DNA of 64,000 bases. It comes from Gnetum montanum. Taxonomy: Eukaryota; Streptophyta; Gnetopsida; Gnetales; Gnetaceae. The stretch lies in contig MNCI01003664.1 of NCBI GenBank assembly GCA_015680685.1, positions 29,329-93,328 of the forward strand. The letters run 5' to 3'. How positions within the stretch are numbered: position 1 is the first letter of the stretch; the number at the start of each line of letters is the position of its first letter. The notes under the pieces were generated by a model. It saw nothing but the letters and a program-made list of their open reading frames with translations. It was not told where the DNA came from and searched no databases. Shown piece after piece: positions 9,230 through 19,640 of this stretch. Both the position numbers and the translations under genes were made by a program.

Positions 9230-12200
9230 CTTAATGAAGTGTTTTTTTGTTTAAGTGCCTATGTAACCCGTGTTAGGGCTATTGCTAAATCTTGACCGTT
9301 AGGTGTATGCTTATTAATGGTTACTTGGTCCATCGGGCCCAACATTTTTATCTCATGTGTAGCTGGTTTGATGTTTTCTTTCATAGCTCATGTTTGGTTC
9401 ATTATTAGGTGATGTCATGGGTAGTGCACTTAATGGAGTAGGCTTGGGGGGTCCTAAGGCAAGCCATTGACATTCTTTCTCCAAGAGTTTCCGTGTGAGC
9501 TTGTCTGCCAGGCATTCCTACATGTGGTGCAAGGGAATATTTGGTTTCTGAACATCAGGTTGCTTTGGAACCCGTATGATGTATGGAGTAGGATGGGGTT
9601 GCGATTGGACAATTGAAGGTGGTTGAGTGTTAGGCTGCGTGGGCACCCTAATAACATACGGGGTCGGTCTATTTTGTGTTTGCGGAATGGAAGGTTGGTG
9701 GTTATCAAGATGTTTGGGTATCTTGATAACATATGGAGTTGGTCTAGTTGGGGGTTGTACTTCTGTAGTTGTAACCGCAGGTGGAACCTGGACTACATAG
9801 GGAGCGGACCAGGTAAGAGGTTGCGTGTTTGCGGTAGTAGCGGTAGGAGGTACACACACTACGTATGGTTTGTCTTGTGGTGGTGTAGAGGCTGCCACCG
9901 CGGAGGTATCCGGATGACATAGGGTCTTTGCGGTGTAGGCAGGTTATATTGAGGGTATGATGATTGAGGTATGGAGGTTTGTGCAGTAGGAGGGATATGA
10001 ACTACAAAGGGTCTCCTAGGTGTTTGTTGTTCATTATCTAAATAAAGGGTGTTAATCCAAGGTGCTTCTGGTTCATTATCTAAGCAAATAGTATTAATTA
10101 TGTATGGTGCTTCCTTAGTATTTAGTGGGTCCTTATATACTCCCATGGATTGGTTTTGCGGTTGGACTGGGTTGGACTCATCAAAAGTTATTTCACCCCT
10201 ATCTATCATTCATTGGATGTCTTGTTTCAGGGCAAAACAAAAATCGGTACCATGCCCATTACGTTGACGGTACTCGCAAAACCTATCAAGTCTAAAGCCT
10301 TTTGGGATAGGAGGCTCATTAGGTGTGGCCAAGCCTAGATTCTTGACCAATTCACAAAATCGATCATGTCTTTGAATAGCTGTAGGAGACATCTACTTGT
10401 GTTTCATCATTCTGTCCTTCAAAAGTTGGTCAAATAGTTGAGAAGGCTTCGTAGGCAGTAGTGTGTATTGAGAGGGATCTTTCCTCTCAAAGTTTCAGGC
10501 ATGACCTGTTGTAGCAGTTTGCGATGTAGAAGGTTCGGGTGTAGTAGCAGGAGCTGGTCTAGCATAGTTAGTAGAGGAAATAGGCGGTTTGTCTTGTTTT
10601 CTTGTACTCGTTTGTTGTGTTTTTGCTACTGCTGCTATAGTTGCCTTAGCCTTTTCTTTGTCTTTCTTATTATGTTGGTTTTTAAAGGCTGAATAGGCTG
10701 GATCATGACTATTTTGCGTAGTTTCTTCAATATTCTTTATTTATACAAATGCTTGGCTAAGAGTGCATGCGTTAAGATAGTATAGTTTGGACTTTACAAA
10801 ATCATTAATGGCCCCCTTTAGAATAGTGAGGAGATAAGTCTTCAAGATTGGCTCATGGAGCTCATTGAGGGTAGCACTCCACCGTTGAATAAATTTTTGA
10901 ACAAGTTCAAGCAATGCTTGCTTGACCTGTATGAGACTGTTAAGTGTTGCTTCAGGCTTCAAGCTATACTTGAACCTGGTAACAAACTAGTGTAATAAAT
11001 CTTCCAAAGAAGATATGGAGTTTCGGGGCAAAGCCCGATACCAGTCAAGTGCTCTCCCTGTGAGGGACATGGGGAGCACTCGCAAGATGGCTTGTGGCCA
11101 TGCCTGAAGCAACATGTACTCTAGTCTAAACGTTACAAGATGGGCGTTGGGGTCTGCTTCCCCATTATACTTAGTTAACGTGGGTAAGGAAACACCCTTA
11201 GGTAATGTTAGAGGTGGAACTGAAGAGCTGATAGGGTCATCTTGATAAAAGTCTACTATCTTAAGCTCTTCATCGGTAGTTGTTTTGAGACGCTTGACTT
11301 CATCAGTTAGCTCTTACATCAGCTTTTTGGCTTCAACCCAATCTTGGGCACTAGGCAAGATAGTAGATTGATTATGTTGTGTCGTATACAAGTTAGATTC
11401 TTGCACGGTGGGCTGGAAAGAGGAAAGTTGAGTGGTTGGAGGTTGCGCTTGTGGAATATTCATGGTAGGTGCTACTAAGGGTAGCATACTACAAGGAAAG
11501 GGTTGTTGTTGTTGTTGTTGTTGCACTTGAGGGATGTTCATGGGTGGAACTGTAGGAGGTGGTTGATGGGGTTGCATACCAATCACAGCCCACTGTCCGA
11601 TCATGTTTTGTGAGGGAAGGCCCTGAACTTGTTGAGTTGAAATGATGAAGGGTGTTCCTTGGGTTTGGATTTGTGGTATATAGTGTGCGGACGTAGAAGC
11701 TGGTATCACATATGGCATCCTGATCACTCGAGATGGGAAGGTTACTCCCACATTAGTTTGAGGGGGATGTTGTTGGGGTTATATTTGTAAGAAAGGGGGT
11801 GGCATGGTGATGGGAGGAATTGTGGTGATGGGTACATTAAATTGGGTGTCGGCCACTGGAAGGGTGGGAACAAGAGTGGATGGTTCTTGTTGAGGCACAT
11901 GTGCTTGAGTGGTTTTAAATGAATGGAGAGACATAGTCTCCCCCGTGAAGGGATGAAATAATGGGTTCGCGTAAGTGTGCAGACTGAGAGTATGGTATGA
12001 ATCCTCATGTTCAGACTGAGCTGCGAAGTCATCCTCCTCCTCTAATTGAAGATTTTCTATGGACTGGTCTAGAGATTGGCTCTTTACCAGGAGGAGCTGT
12101 GAGATGAGCTCAGAGTAGTGCTCTGGAAGAGGGATGATGTCATATGGGGAGGGGATGAACTCATGTCCTCCCTTATGAATCAATTCATACTATTTCTTAG

Positions 12201-12447
12201 CCTCCAGCTCAGTTTGATCTACTACCAGGCCAACTTGTATCTTCACACATATGAAGTTATATTGTTCGTGTGTTATGACATTGAACGATGGATTCTTTCC
12301 TTGCAGTCTGAGAGATCGACAAGGTTCTCCCCAGGGATTAACCTCACCATGGGTCCCTATGGGTTGCACAATGGATATCAGCATCGTCGTGGGGTCAATA
12401 GTGTCTAGAATGGACTTGGTTGAAATGTTGGTGTTAGCAGTATTCAT
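9230..12447 (-). pseudogene. Tat-type retrotransposon gag (copy B)
   Basis: A gag polyprotein of a Ty3/gypsy Tat-lineage element. I place the start at 12447 (MNTANTNIST), which aligns with copy A; an in-frame Met at 12504 is an alternative. Order: N-terminal block, a Gln/Pro-rich stretch with a poly-Gln run near 11,500, SAQDW near 11,340, and the retrotransposon gag core at about 11,160-10,740 (LTGRALDWYRALP, then VKQALLELVQKFIQRW, the typical LTG-A-WY and VKQ..E....F..RW pattern). A zinc-knuckle-like segment follows at 10,392-10,210 (FCEYRQRNGHGTDFCFALK, Cys-His-His-Cys form used by Tat elements), then the PYVI.VP repeat region and the protease. Several in-frame stops (for example after about 11,314 and 10,210) show decay. 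Confidence 0.8.
9530..10020 (-). repeat. PYVI.[IV]P peptide repeat between zinc knuckle and protease
   Basis: Seven protein-level repeats with the core (R/K/T/A)P(Y/F)(V/I)(V/I)x(I/V)P are spaced at about 20-26 residues, with Pro/Gln/Thr-rich linkers. Examples are RPFVVHIPP, RPYVIRIPP, APYVVQVPP and TPYVIRVPT. They cross two small frame breaks. Related words (PYVIPAST, PYIINT) occur elsewhere in gag. No function can be assigned from sequence. Confidence 0.7.
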
Positions 12448-12720
12448 GATGAAAAGGTTGTAAGTGTAACTAGGTGGATAGGAGATAGGTGAGGATTTGG
12501 CCAAGTATGAAATGGGTATACTTATTACTGTACACCTAAGTTGGCAATGTGCAACCTATTTACACAACATATGGGCTGGTTCCCAATGTACAAGCTTCAA
12601 CGACCAGCGTACAGAAACTAGTCACAGTGTGTAAACTGAGGTCACGACGTGCGGGCTGCAAATGTCAGCATAAAGCAAGAGTGGTCAGCGTGTTGCAAAT
12701 AGTTGCAGTCTGTAGATAGG

Positions 12721-13040
12721 GTCTACAGCGTGCAGGTAAGCTAGGCAGCGTGTAGACAGGGTCTACAGCATGCAGGTAAGCTGGGTAGTGTGTAGACAGG
12801 GTCTACAATATGCAGGTAAGCTGGGCAGCATGTTGACAGGGTCTACAACATGCAAGTAAGCTAGGTAGCGTGTAGACAGGGTCTACAGTGTGCAGGTAAG
12901 CTAGGCAACGTGTAGAAAAGGTCTACAGTGTGCAGGTAAGCTAGGAAGCATGTAGATAGGGTCTACAGCGTGCAAGTAAACTGGACAGTGTGTAGATAGG
13001 GTCTACAGCGTGCAGGTAAGCTGGGCAGCATGTAGACACT
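12721..13040. repeat. 40-bp tandem repeat, 8 copies, in LTR/leader B
   Basis: Eight head-to-tail 40-bp units in exact register. Each begins GTCTACAGCGTGCAGG and ends CGTGTAGACAGG, so the two ends form inverted arms (GTCTACA / TGTAGAC) and a unit can fold as a hairpin. Copies differ by a few, mostly transition, changes. The array is absent from LTR A. Confidence 0.92.
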
Positions 13041-14292
13041 GAGATTGCTACAGAATAGGACGCAGATTCAGAGAGTTGCAAAATCAACGTTAAGCAGGCA
13101 AAGTGTAAATCTGAGGAAACTTGGTGGTAGATCAGAAGAACAGGGAGCGAGTGTATGAGATCAGAGTAGACTTAAACAGTTTCAGGCCCTCCTTCTAGTG
13201 TAATTTTCTGTGCTGTCTGAAATCGTCTGTGCACTGCTGGAATGGGATGAGCACTACGTGATTTACAGATGAGCACAGAAGATCCTACCTTCACTTGAGG
13301 GCAAGCCAAAATTGACAAAGGTAGAGTACCTTGGGTGGTCTGCACACAGATCAGACAAGGATTTCCCCAACATATACCAATGTGCAATACACTGGGTTAT
13401 GCGTAAACAGCGTGATAAACATTAACCAGAACATGAACATGCAAAGAAAGGAAGAAAAATACTGAGGCAAATAAAAATGGATGAAAACAGTAACAAATCT
13501 TGACTAGAAATGAAACAACTTTATCGCAAAATAAGATTACAATGCACCGGTCTGAACGTAGTTGTGAATCTAACACAAGGCGGACGAAGAGCCCCGATTG
13601 ATGCGGAGGGATGATGGTTAGCTAGTTTAAACTGCAGGTGCAACGTGAAGGCTGTATACTCAGCGTACAAGGTAGAAGTCCAGTGTATGGGGTTCCTCCT
13701 TCATTTGCTAAGTGCCCTCAGGTTTTTTTTTGTCTCCTATTTGCCCAAAATTGCCAACCCCGATCCAATGGAAAATTGGGATTTTTATGAGGTTTTTGGG
13801 TATTGGATTCAAATCTGGAAGGGTATGAGTGGTCATGGGTGAGAGAATTTTAGGTCAGGTGACATGTGGCTATATTATCTGAGTGCAAAGAGGATTACAA
13901 CTGTACAGCGTGCTGCATGCCTACGTGTACATGCTAGGCATGTGAACTCAGCATACAAACTTGCCCAACGCAAGAGAATTGAACTTTACAAATGAATATA
14001 CTGTTACAATAGAAAATCTTGAATTTGGCCCTTGGATCATGAGAATGCTGTCTATCAAATTCGGGCTCATTTGGACTCGATCTGACATGGTTTTGGAAGG
14101 CTCCTACTAGTGTACATTGGACTGCACGCTGGGCATGCAGGATGTACATGCTCAGCATGTGAGATTCAAAATGCATGATTTCAAAGTCAAAACTTGATTT
14201 TCCTGAGTCCATGATGATGCCTAGAGAGTTAATGCCTTGTGAAAATCTTGCTCTGAAGTGCCTATTTTGGGTCACCTTTGAAGTCACATGTT

Positions 14293-14356
14293 GGGCGTAC
14301 ACGCTAGGCATACACGCTAGGCATACACGCTAGGCGTACACGCCAGTCGTACAGGA
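14293..14356. repeat. 15-bp repeat GGCGTACACGCTA in U3 of LTR B, 4 copies
   Basis: Four units of the 15-bp word GGCRTACACGCTAxx (CpG-decayed forms included). This is the LTR B counterpart of the GCGTATACGC cluster in LTR A. Confidence 0.75.
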
Positions 14357-14581
14357 TGCATACTTAGTAAAAACCAAGTCTTTTGGGCTCAAGATTTCCC
14401 AGGTTTGATGTTGGAAGTCACCGTAATCTTCTGTGGGTTCCATGGGACCATTTCCTATTCAGTTTGACTCCATTCGAAGCTATCCATGAGGCCATCAAGC
14501 TTCAGTCATGGTGGGGAGCATCATGACTTTAGCTCGATCCTTGTTGGAGAAGTGCTAAGCTCAGAATTTTGTGGTGTTTCA

Positions 14582-15000
14582 GCATCCATGGCCTTCATGG
14601 ATATGCCTCAGGGAAGTCGCTCTCATAGAGAACACTTTTTAAGAGGATTTCCTCCCTAAGCATGCCCTCAAGGAGACTGCTCCTAGGCAGGGCTCCTTTA
14701 GGTAAAGTGCTCTCAACGAGGGTGCTCTCGTGGAGAGCTCTCTCAGATGTGCAACCCAACTTGCTCTCAGGGAGGATGCTTCCAGGAAGAGCACTCTTAC
14801 AAATGCTACATGAGGATCTCTCTACAAAGTGCTCTTGCCAACGCATCTATGCAAGGTGCTCCTATAGAGAGTGCTCTCGCGAGAGCACCGTGTGGTGCTC
14901 CCAGGGAGAATGCTACCTCTTCCCATATATCTTGATTGGGCCAATTTCAGCCATACCATCCTACACCCTTATAAATTTGATCATGAAGAGGATGTTCTCT
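14582..15000 (+). repeat. Head module of the minisatellite, first copy
   Basis: Starts near GCATCCATGGCCTTCATGG and runs through atypical 15-bp units to the promoter-like module. It is colinear with 16,895-17,312, at clearly high similarity, which shows that a segment of at least 400 bp was duplicated inside the array. Confidence 0.75.
14912..14988 (+). repeat. 77-bp promoter-like module, copy 1 (+)
   Basis: Non-15-bp segment containing CATATAT, TTGATTGGGCCAATTTC (ATTGG/CCAAT words) and CTTATAAATTTGATCATG. It recurs four more times in this block, three of them inverted. Confidence 0.75.
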
Positions 15001-15230
15001 TAGGGATGAAGCTCTTATAGAGAATACTATCATGTGTGGATGGCAAGGCACTCCTAGTGGAGTGTTCTCTTGGAGAGCACCCTCGTTGACAGCATTCTCC
15101 CTCAAGTGTCCTCATTGAGAGGGTTCTCTTGGAGGGTGCCCTCCTAGATATTGCCTACCCCCTAGAGAGCATTCTCCCTAAGAGCACCCTCTATTAAAGC
15201 GGCCTCAATGAGAGCATCCTCCATGAGAGA

Positions 15231-15347
15231 AGCTTGTGCTATGCACATGAGAGTGTTCTCCTCAAGAGCAGCTTGCGCTATGCACATGAGAGTGTTCTCC
15301 TCAAGAGCAGCTTGCGCTATGCACATGAGAGTGTTCTCCTCGAGAGC
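15231..15347 (+). repeat. 39-bp triplication inside block 1
   Basis: Three almost identical 39-bp units containing GCTATGCACATGAGAGTG. This is the most recent-looking local amplification in the array, since the copies differ at only about three sites. Confidence 0.88.
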
Positions 15348-16610
15348 ATCCTCATTGAGAGTGTTCTCTTAGAGAGTGTCCTTCCTAAGAATGCCCTCCT
15401 TGAGAGCGGTCTCCCTAAGGATGCCCTCCTTAAGAGCCTCTTCCTTAAGAGAATTCTCCATGAGAGTGCCCTCCTTGAGAGTGTTCTTATTGAGAACGTC
15501 CTCTATTAGAGCTTTCTTTCGAACTGCATTCTCCTTGAGAGCACCCTCTACAAGAGAACCTTGCACTACGCATGTAAGACTGTTCTCCTAGAGAGTGCCC
15601 TCGTTGAGAGTGCCCTTTCAAAGGTCTCCCTCTAGGAGAGCTCTCTCCCTGAGAGCAACCTCCCTCAAAGCATTCTCCCTGAGAGCACCTTATGCCATGC
15701 ATGTAAGAGTGTTCTCCTCGAGAGTGCCCTTGTTGAAAGTGTTCTCTCAGAGTGTGGCCTCCATGAAAACCTCCTCGTTGAGAGCAATCTCCCTGGAAAG
15801 GTCCTCCTCAAGATCATTCTCCATGAGAGCACCCTCCATTCAAGTGACCTTCCTAAGAGCATTCTCCTTGAGAGCACCCTCATCAGAAGTGTTCTCCCTA
15901 GAGCGCCCTTTGTTAGAGTAGCATCCTAGAGTGTCCTCTCCCTATGACCACACTCCCTCAGATCATTCTCCCTAAGAGTGCCTTGCACTACACACGTGAG
16001 AGTGTTCTCCTTGAGAGCACCCTCTTTGAGAGCATTTTCCTAAAGAGTGCCCTCCATTAGAGTAGCCTCTTTGAGAGTACCCTATGTGGGAGAATTCTTC
16101 TTGAGTGCACCTTGCACTATGCACATGAGAGTGTTCTCCTTGAGAGCACCCTCATTGAGAGCATTCTCTTGAAGAGTGTCCTTCCTAAGAATGGTCTTGC
16201 TGAGGAAGCCCTCTCTAAGAATGTCCTCCTTTAGATCACCCTACCCTAGAACGCTCACTATGAGAGCACCCTCCATGAGAGCATTCTCTCAAAGAGTACC
16301 CTCCATTAGAGTGGCATTCCTAAGAGCATTCTCGTTGAGTGCATCCTCCATGAGAGCTCCTTGTACTACGCACATGAGAATGTTCTCCTAAAGAGTGTGC
16401 TTGTTGAGAGAATTCTCATAGAGAGTGCCCTCCCTAAGAGCACCCTCTGTTAGAGTGTTCTCACTGAGAGCATCCTCCCTAAGAGCATTCTTACTAAGAT
16501 CACCCTCAATGAGAGTGTTTTACCTAATGGGATCCTCTTTGAGAGTGTCTTCCTTGAGGACGCCCTTACTTGGTGCTATCTCTCTAAGTGCATTCATTTT
16601 GAGAATGTGG

Positions 16611-16687
16611 TCTTCATGACCAAATTTATAAGGGTGCACGATGGTATGGCTAAACCTAGCATAATCAACATATATAGGGGGAGGTAG
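16611..16687 (-). repeat. 77-bp promoter-like module, copy 2 (-)
   Basis: Inverted copy of the module at 14,912, reading TTATAAGGGTGCACGATGG on the plus strand and ending in CATATATAGGGGGAGGTAG. It is followed directly by the 43-bp hairpin repeat. Confidence 0.75.
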
Positions 16688-16701
16688 GCCGACTCCCCCA
16701 A

Positions 16702-16873
16702 GATGCACTTGCAGGAGAAGAAAAGTGCATCTTAGGCCATCATGGATGCACTTTCAGGAGATGTCGAGTGCAATCTTGGCCTTAACAGATGCACTTTCAG
16801 GTGATGCCAAGTGCAATCTTAGCCTTAATAGATGCACTTTTAGGTGATGTTGAGTGCATCCTAGGTTATCATG
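16702..16873 (+). repeat. 43-bp tandem hairpin repeat, 4 copies
   Basis: Each 43-bp unit starts GATGCACTT and carries the inverted arm AAGTGCATC (or AGTGCAATC) 20-30 bp later. In the first unit the 9-bp arms are perfectly complementary. A fifth, diverged unit runs to about 16,920. Confidence 0.85.
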
Positions 16874-16894
16874 AGTACACATTTGGATGTGTGA

Positions 16895-17312
16895 TTATGA
16901 GTGCATCCGTGGCCTTTGTGGGTATGCCTCAGGGAAATCGCTCTCTTAGAGAACACTTTTTAAGAGGATTTTCTCCCTAAGCATGCCCTCAAGGAGACTG
17001 CTCCAAGGGAGGGCTCCCTCATGAGAAGTGCTCTCAATGAGGATGCACTCATGGAGAGCTCTCTTAGATGTGTAGCAGAACTCGCTCTTAGGAAGGACGC
17101 TCCCAGAGATAGTGCTCTTGCAAGCATTTCATGAGGTGCTCTCTGCAAAGCACTCTTGCCACCACATCTATGTGAGGTGCTCCTATGAAGAGCACTCTCA
17201 TGAGAGCATTGTGTGGTGCTCCCAAGGAGAATGCTACCTCTCCTCATATATGTTCATTAGGCTAGTTTCAGCCACACCATCCTGCACCCTTATAAATTTG
17301 GTCATGAAGGTT
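16895..17312 (+). repeat. Head module of the minisatellite, second copy
   Basis: Colinear with 14,582-15,000, starting at GTGCATCCGTGGCCTTTGTG. It lies next to the 43-bp repeats, which share the word GTGCATCC, suggesting that this copy keeps the original left neighbour that element B displaced in the first copy. Confidence 0.7.
17231..17309 (+). repeat. 77-bp promoter-like module, copy 3 (+)
   Basis: Same orientation as copy 1: TCATATATGTTC, GGCTAGTTTCAGCC and CTTATAAATTTGGTCATG. It is the tail of the second head module. Confidence 0.75.
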
Positions 17313-18197
17313 CATTCGGCCAACACTTGGTCAAGAGTATCTTCTTAAGAACATTCTCCATAAGAGTGGCCTTTTAGAGCGCATTCTCCTTGAGATTGCC
17401 TTCCACTAAGCACGTGAGATTGTTCTCCTCGAGAGCACCCTCATTGATAGCTCCCTTTTGAAGGGTGGCCTCCCGGAGAGCACTCTCCCTCAAAGCATTC
17501 TCCTTGAGAGCACCTTGCATTGCACATGTGAGAGTGTTCTCCTAGAGAGTGCCCTTGTTGAGAGCATTCTCATAGAGAGCACCCTCCATTAGAATTCCCT
17601 CCTTGAGATTGGTCTCGTTAGGGGTGCCCTCCCCAAGAGCGTTCTTCTTGAGAGCACCCTACGTTAGAGTAGCCTTCAGAAGAGCGTTCTCCTTGAGAGG
17701 GCCCTCGCCAAGAGCATTATCCCTGGAACGCCCTCATTGAGAATGTTCTATCGAAGAGTGCCCTCCTTGAGAGCATTCTATCGAAGAGTTCCCTCCTTGA
17801 GAGCACCCTTCTCGAGAGCATTCTCCCTAAGAGTGGCCTCCATTAGAGTGACTTCCACGAGAGCATTCTCCTTGAAAGCATCCTCCATGATAGTGCCTTG
17901 CATCCTTGTGTAAGTGTTCTCCTCAAGAGCATCCTCATTGAGATCATTCTCTCGAAGAGCATTCTTCCAAAGAGTGTTGTCCTTGAGAACACCATTTCTA
18001 AGAGTGATCTCCCTAAGGACACCCTCCTTGAGGAGTGTCCTCCTTAAGAGTGTTCTCCATGAGAGCAGCCTCTCAGAGAGCACCCTCTGTTAGAGCAGCA
18101 TTTCAAAGATCATTCTCCCTGAGAGCATCCTCATTTAGAGCACCTTGCACTATGCACATGAGAGTGGTCTTCCTAAGAGCGTTCTCCTTGAGCTAGT

Positions 18198-18345
18198 CCT
18201 TCGTAACCAACTTTATAAGGGTGTCGGATGGTATGGCTGAAATTGGTCCAATCAACATATATAGAGGAAGGTAGAGTTGACAACTAGTTGTAGTGATAGA
18301 GTGATATGTGGATCTCTCTGAGGATGTTGTCCTCAAGAGCATCCT
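18198..18345 (-). repeat. 77-bp promoter-like module, copy 4 (-), with extension
   Basis: Inverted module (18,198-18,275) followed by a 65-70 bp extension containing GACAACTAGTTGTAGTGATAG and TGGATCTCTCTGAGGATG. Module and extension recur together at 19,501-19,640. Confidence 0.75.
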
Positions 18346-19500
18346 CCTTAAGAAAATTCTCCATTTGAGCGCCCTCCCTAAGATTACCCTTCCTAAGAAC
18401 GTTCTCCATGAGAGATTCATCCATTAGAGCGACATCTCAGAGAGCGTTCTCTTTGAGAGTGCCCTTCGTTAGAGTGGCCTTGCAAAGGGCATTCTCTTTG
18501 AGAGGGCCCTCATCGAGAGTGTTCTCCCTAGAGCATCCTTGTTGATAGCATTTTTTCAAAGAGTGCCCTCCTTGAGAACACCCTCCCCAAGAGCGTTCTC
18601 CCTAAGAGTGACCTCCATTAGAGTAGCCTCTATGAGAGCATTTTCAATCAGAGCATCTTTTCTTAAGTACATGATAGTTTTCATCTTGAGAGTGCCCTCC
18701 TTGAGAGCATTCTTTTAGAGATTATCCTTCCTAAGAGTGCCCTCCCTGAGAGCGGTCTCCCTAAGGATACCCTCCTCAAGAGCATCCTCCTTAAGAATGT
18801 TCTCTATGAGAGTGCCCTTCCTTAGAGAAGCCTTTTGGAGATTGTTCTCCTTAAGAGAGTCTTCCATGAGAGTGCCTTGTGCTACGCACATGAGAGTGTT
18901 CTCTTTAAGAGTGTCCTCATTAAGAGCTCCCTCTCATAAGGTGCCCTCCTAGAGAGTGCTCTCCCTTAGAGTGATCTCCATGAGAGCACCTTGCATTACG
19001 CATGTGAGAGTGTTCTCCTTGAGAGCACCTTCCCCAAGAGTGCCTTGCCCTATGCACATGAGAGTGTTCTCCTCAAGAGTGCCCTTGTTAAGAGCTTTCT
19101 CCCTAGAGCACCCTCATTCATATCATTCTATTAAAGAGTGCTCTCCCTAAGAGCGTTCTCCCTAAGAGTGGCCTCCATTAGAGTAGCCTCTGTGAGAGCA
19201 GTCTCCTTGAGAGCGTCCTCCACAAGAGTGCCTTGCAGTCTCGTGTGAGTGTTCTCCTTGAGAGTTTCCTTGTTGAGAGAATTCTATCAGAGAGCACCCT
19301 TCCTAAGAGTGCCCTCCTTGAGAATGCCCTTCCTTAGAGCAGTCTTCATGAGGATGCCCTGCTTGAGAGCATCCTCCTTAAGAGAATTCTTCATGAGAGT
19401 GCCCTCCATTAGAGCAGCCTTTCAAAGAGCATTTTCCTTGAGAGCACCCTCCCCGAGAGTGCCTATGCTATGCACATGAGAGCTCTCTCCTTCAGCTAGT

Positions 19501-19640
19501 CCTTCATGACCAAATTTATAAGGGTGCAGGATAGTATGTAAAACTAGCCCAATCAACATATATAGCAAGAGGTAGAATTGACGACCGGTCGTAGTGAGAC
19601 AGTGATACATGGGTCTCTTTGAGGATGCCCTCCTCGAGAG
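19501..19640 (-). repeat. 77-bp promoter-like module, copy 5 (-), with extension
   Basis: Direct repeat of 18,198-18,345. The extension reads GACGACCGGTCGTAGTGAG here, a CpG-richer and more palindromic version (GACCGGTC) of GACAACTAGTTGTAGTG in copy 4, consistent with CpG decay of the other copy. Confidence 0.75.

Larger units (their letters stand above)
12530..14581 (-). mobile_element. 5' LTR and leader of Tat-type element B
   Basis: Read on the minus strand it begins TGAAACACCAC at 14581 and lies directly upstream of gag B. Blocks match LTR A. The left limit is approximate because no certain primer-binding site was found. Its outer edge abuts the first block of the 15-bp minisatellite, so element B inserted into, or at the edge of, that array. 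The 5 bp outside are GCATC (14582-14586); no second copy was found, in keeping with loss of the element's 3' end. Confidence 0.65.

Noticed and set aside
12721-13040. CRISPR-like array (eight regular units)
   Set aside because: Units are contiguous 40-bp tandem copies with no unique spacers, in a plant retroelement LTR/leader.
16681-16940. Small-RNA hairpin precursor in the 43-bp repeats
   Set aside because: The arms are only 9 bp and repeat in tandem. There is no long near-perfect duplex as in a plant miRNA precursor.
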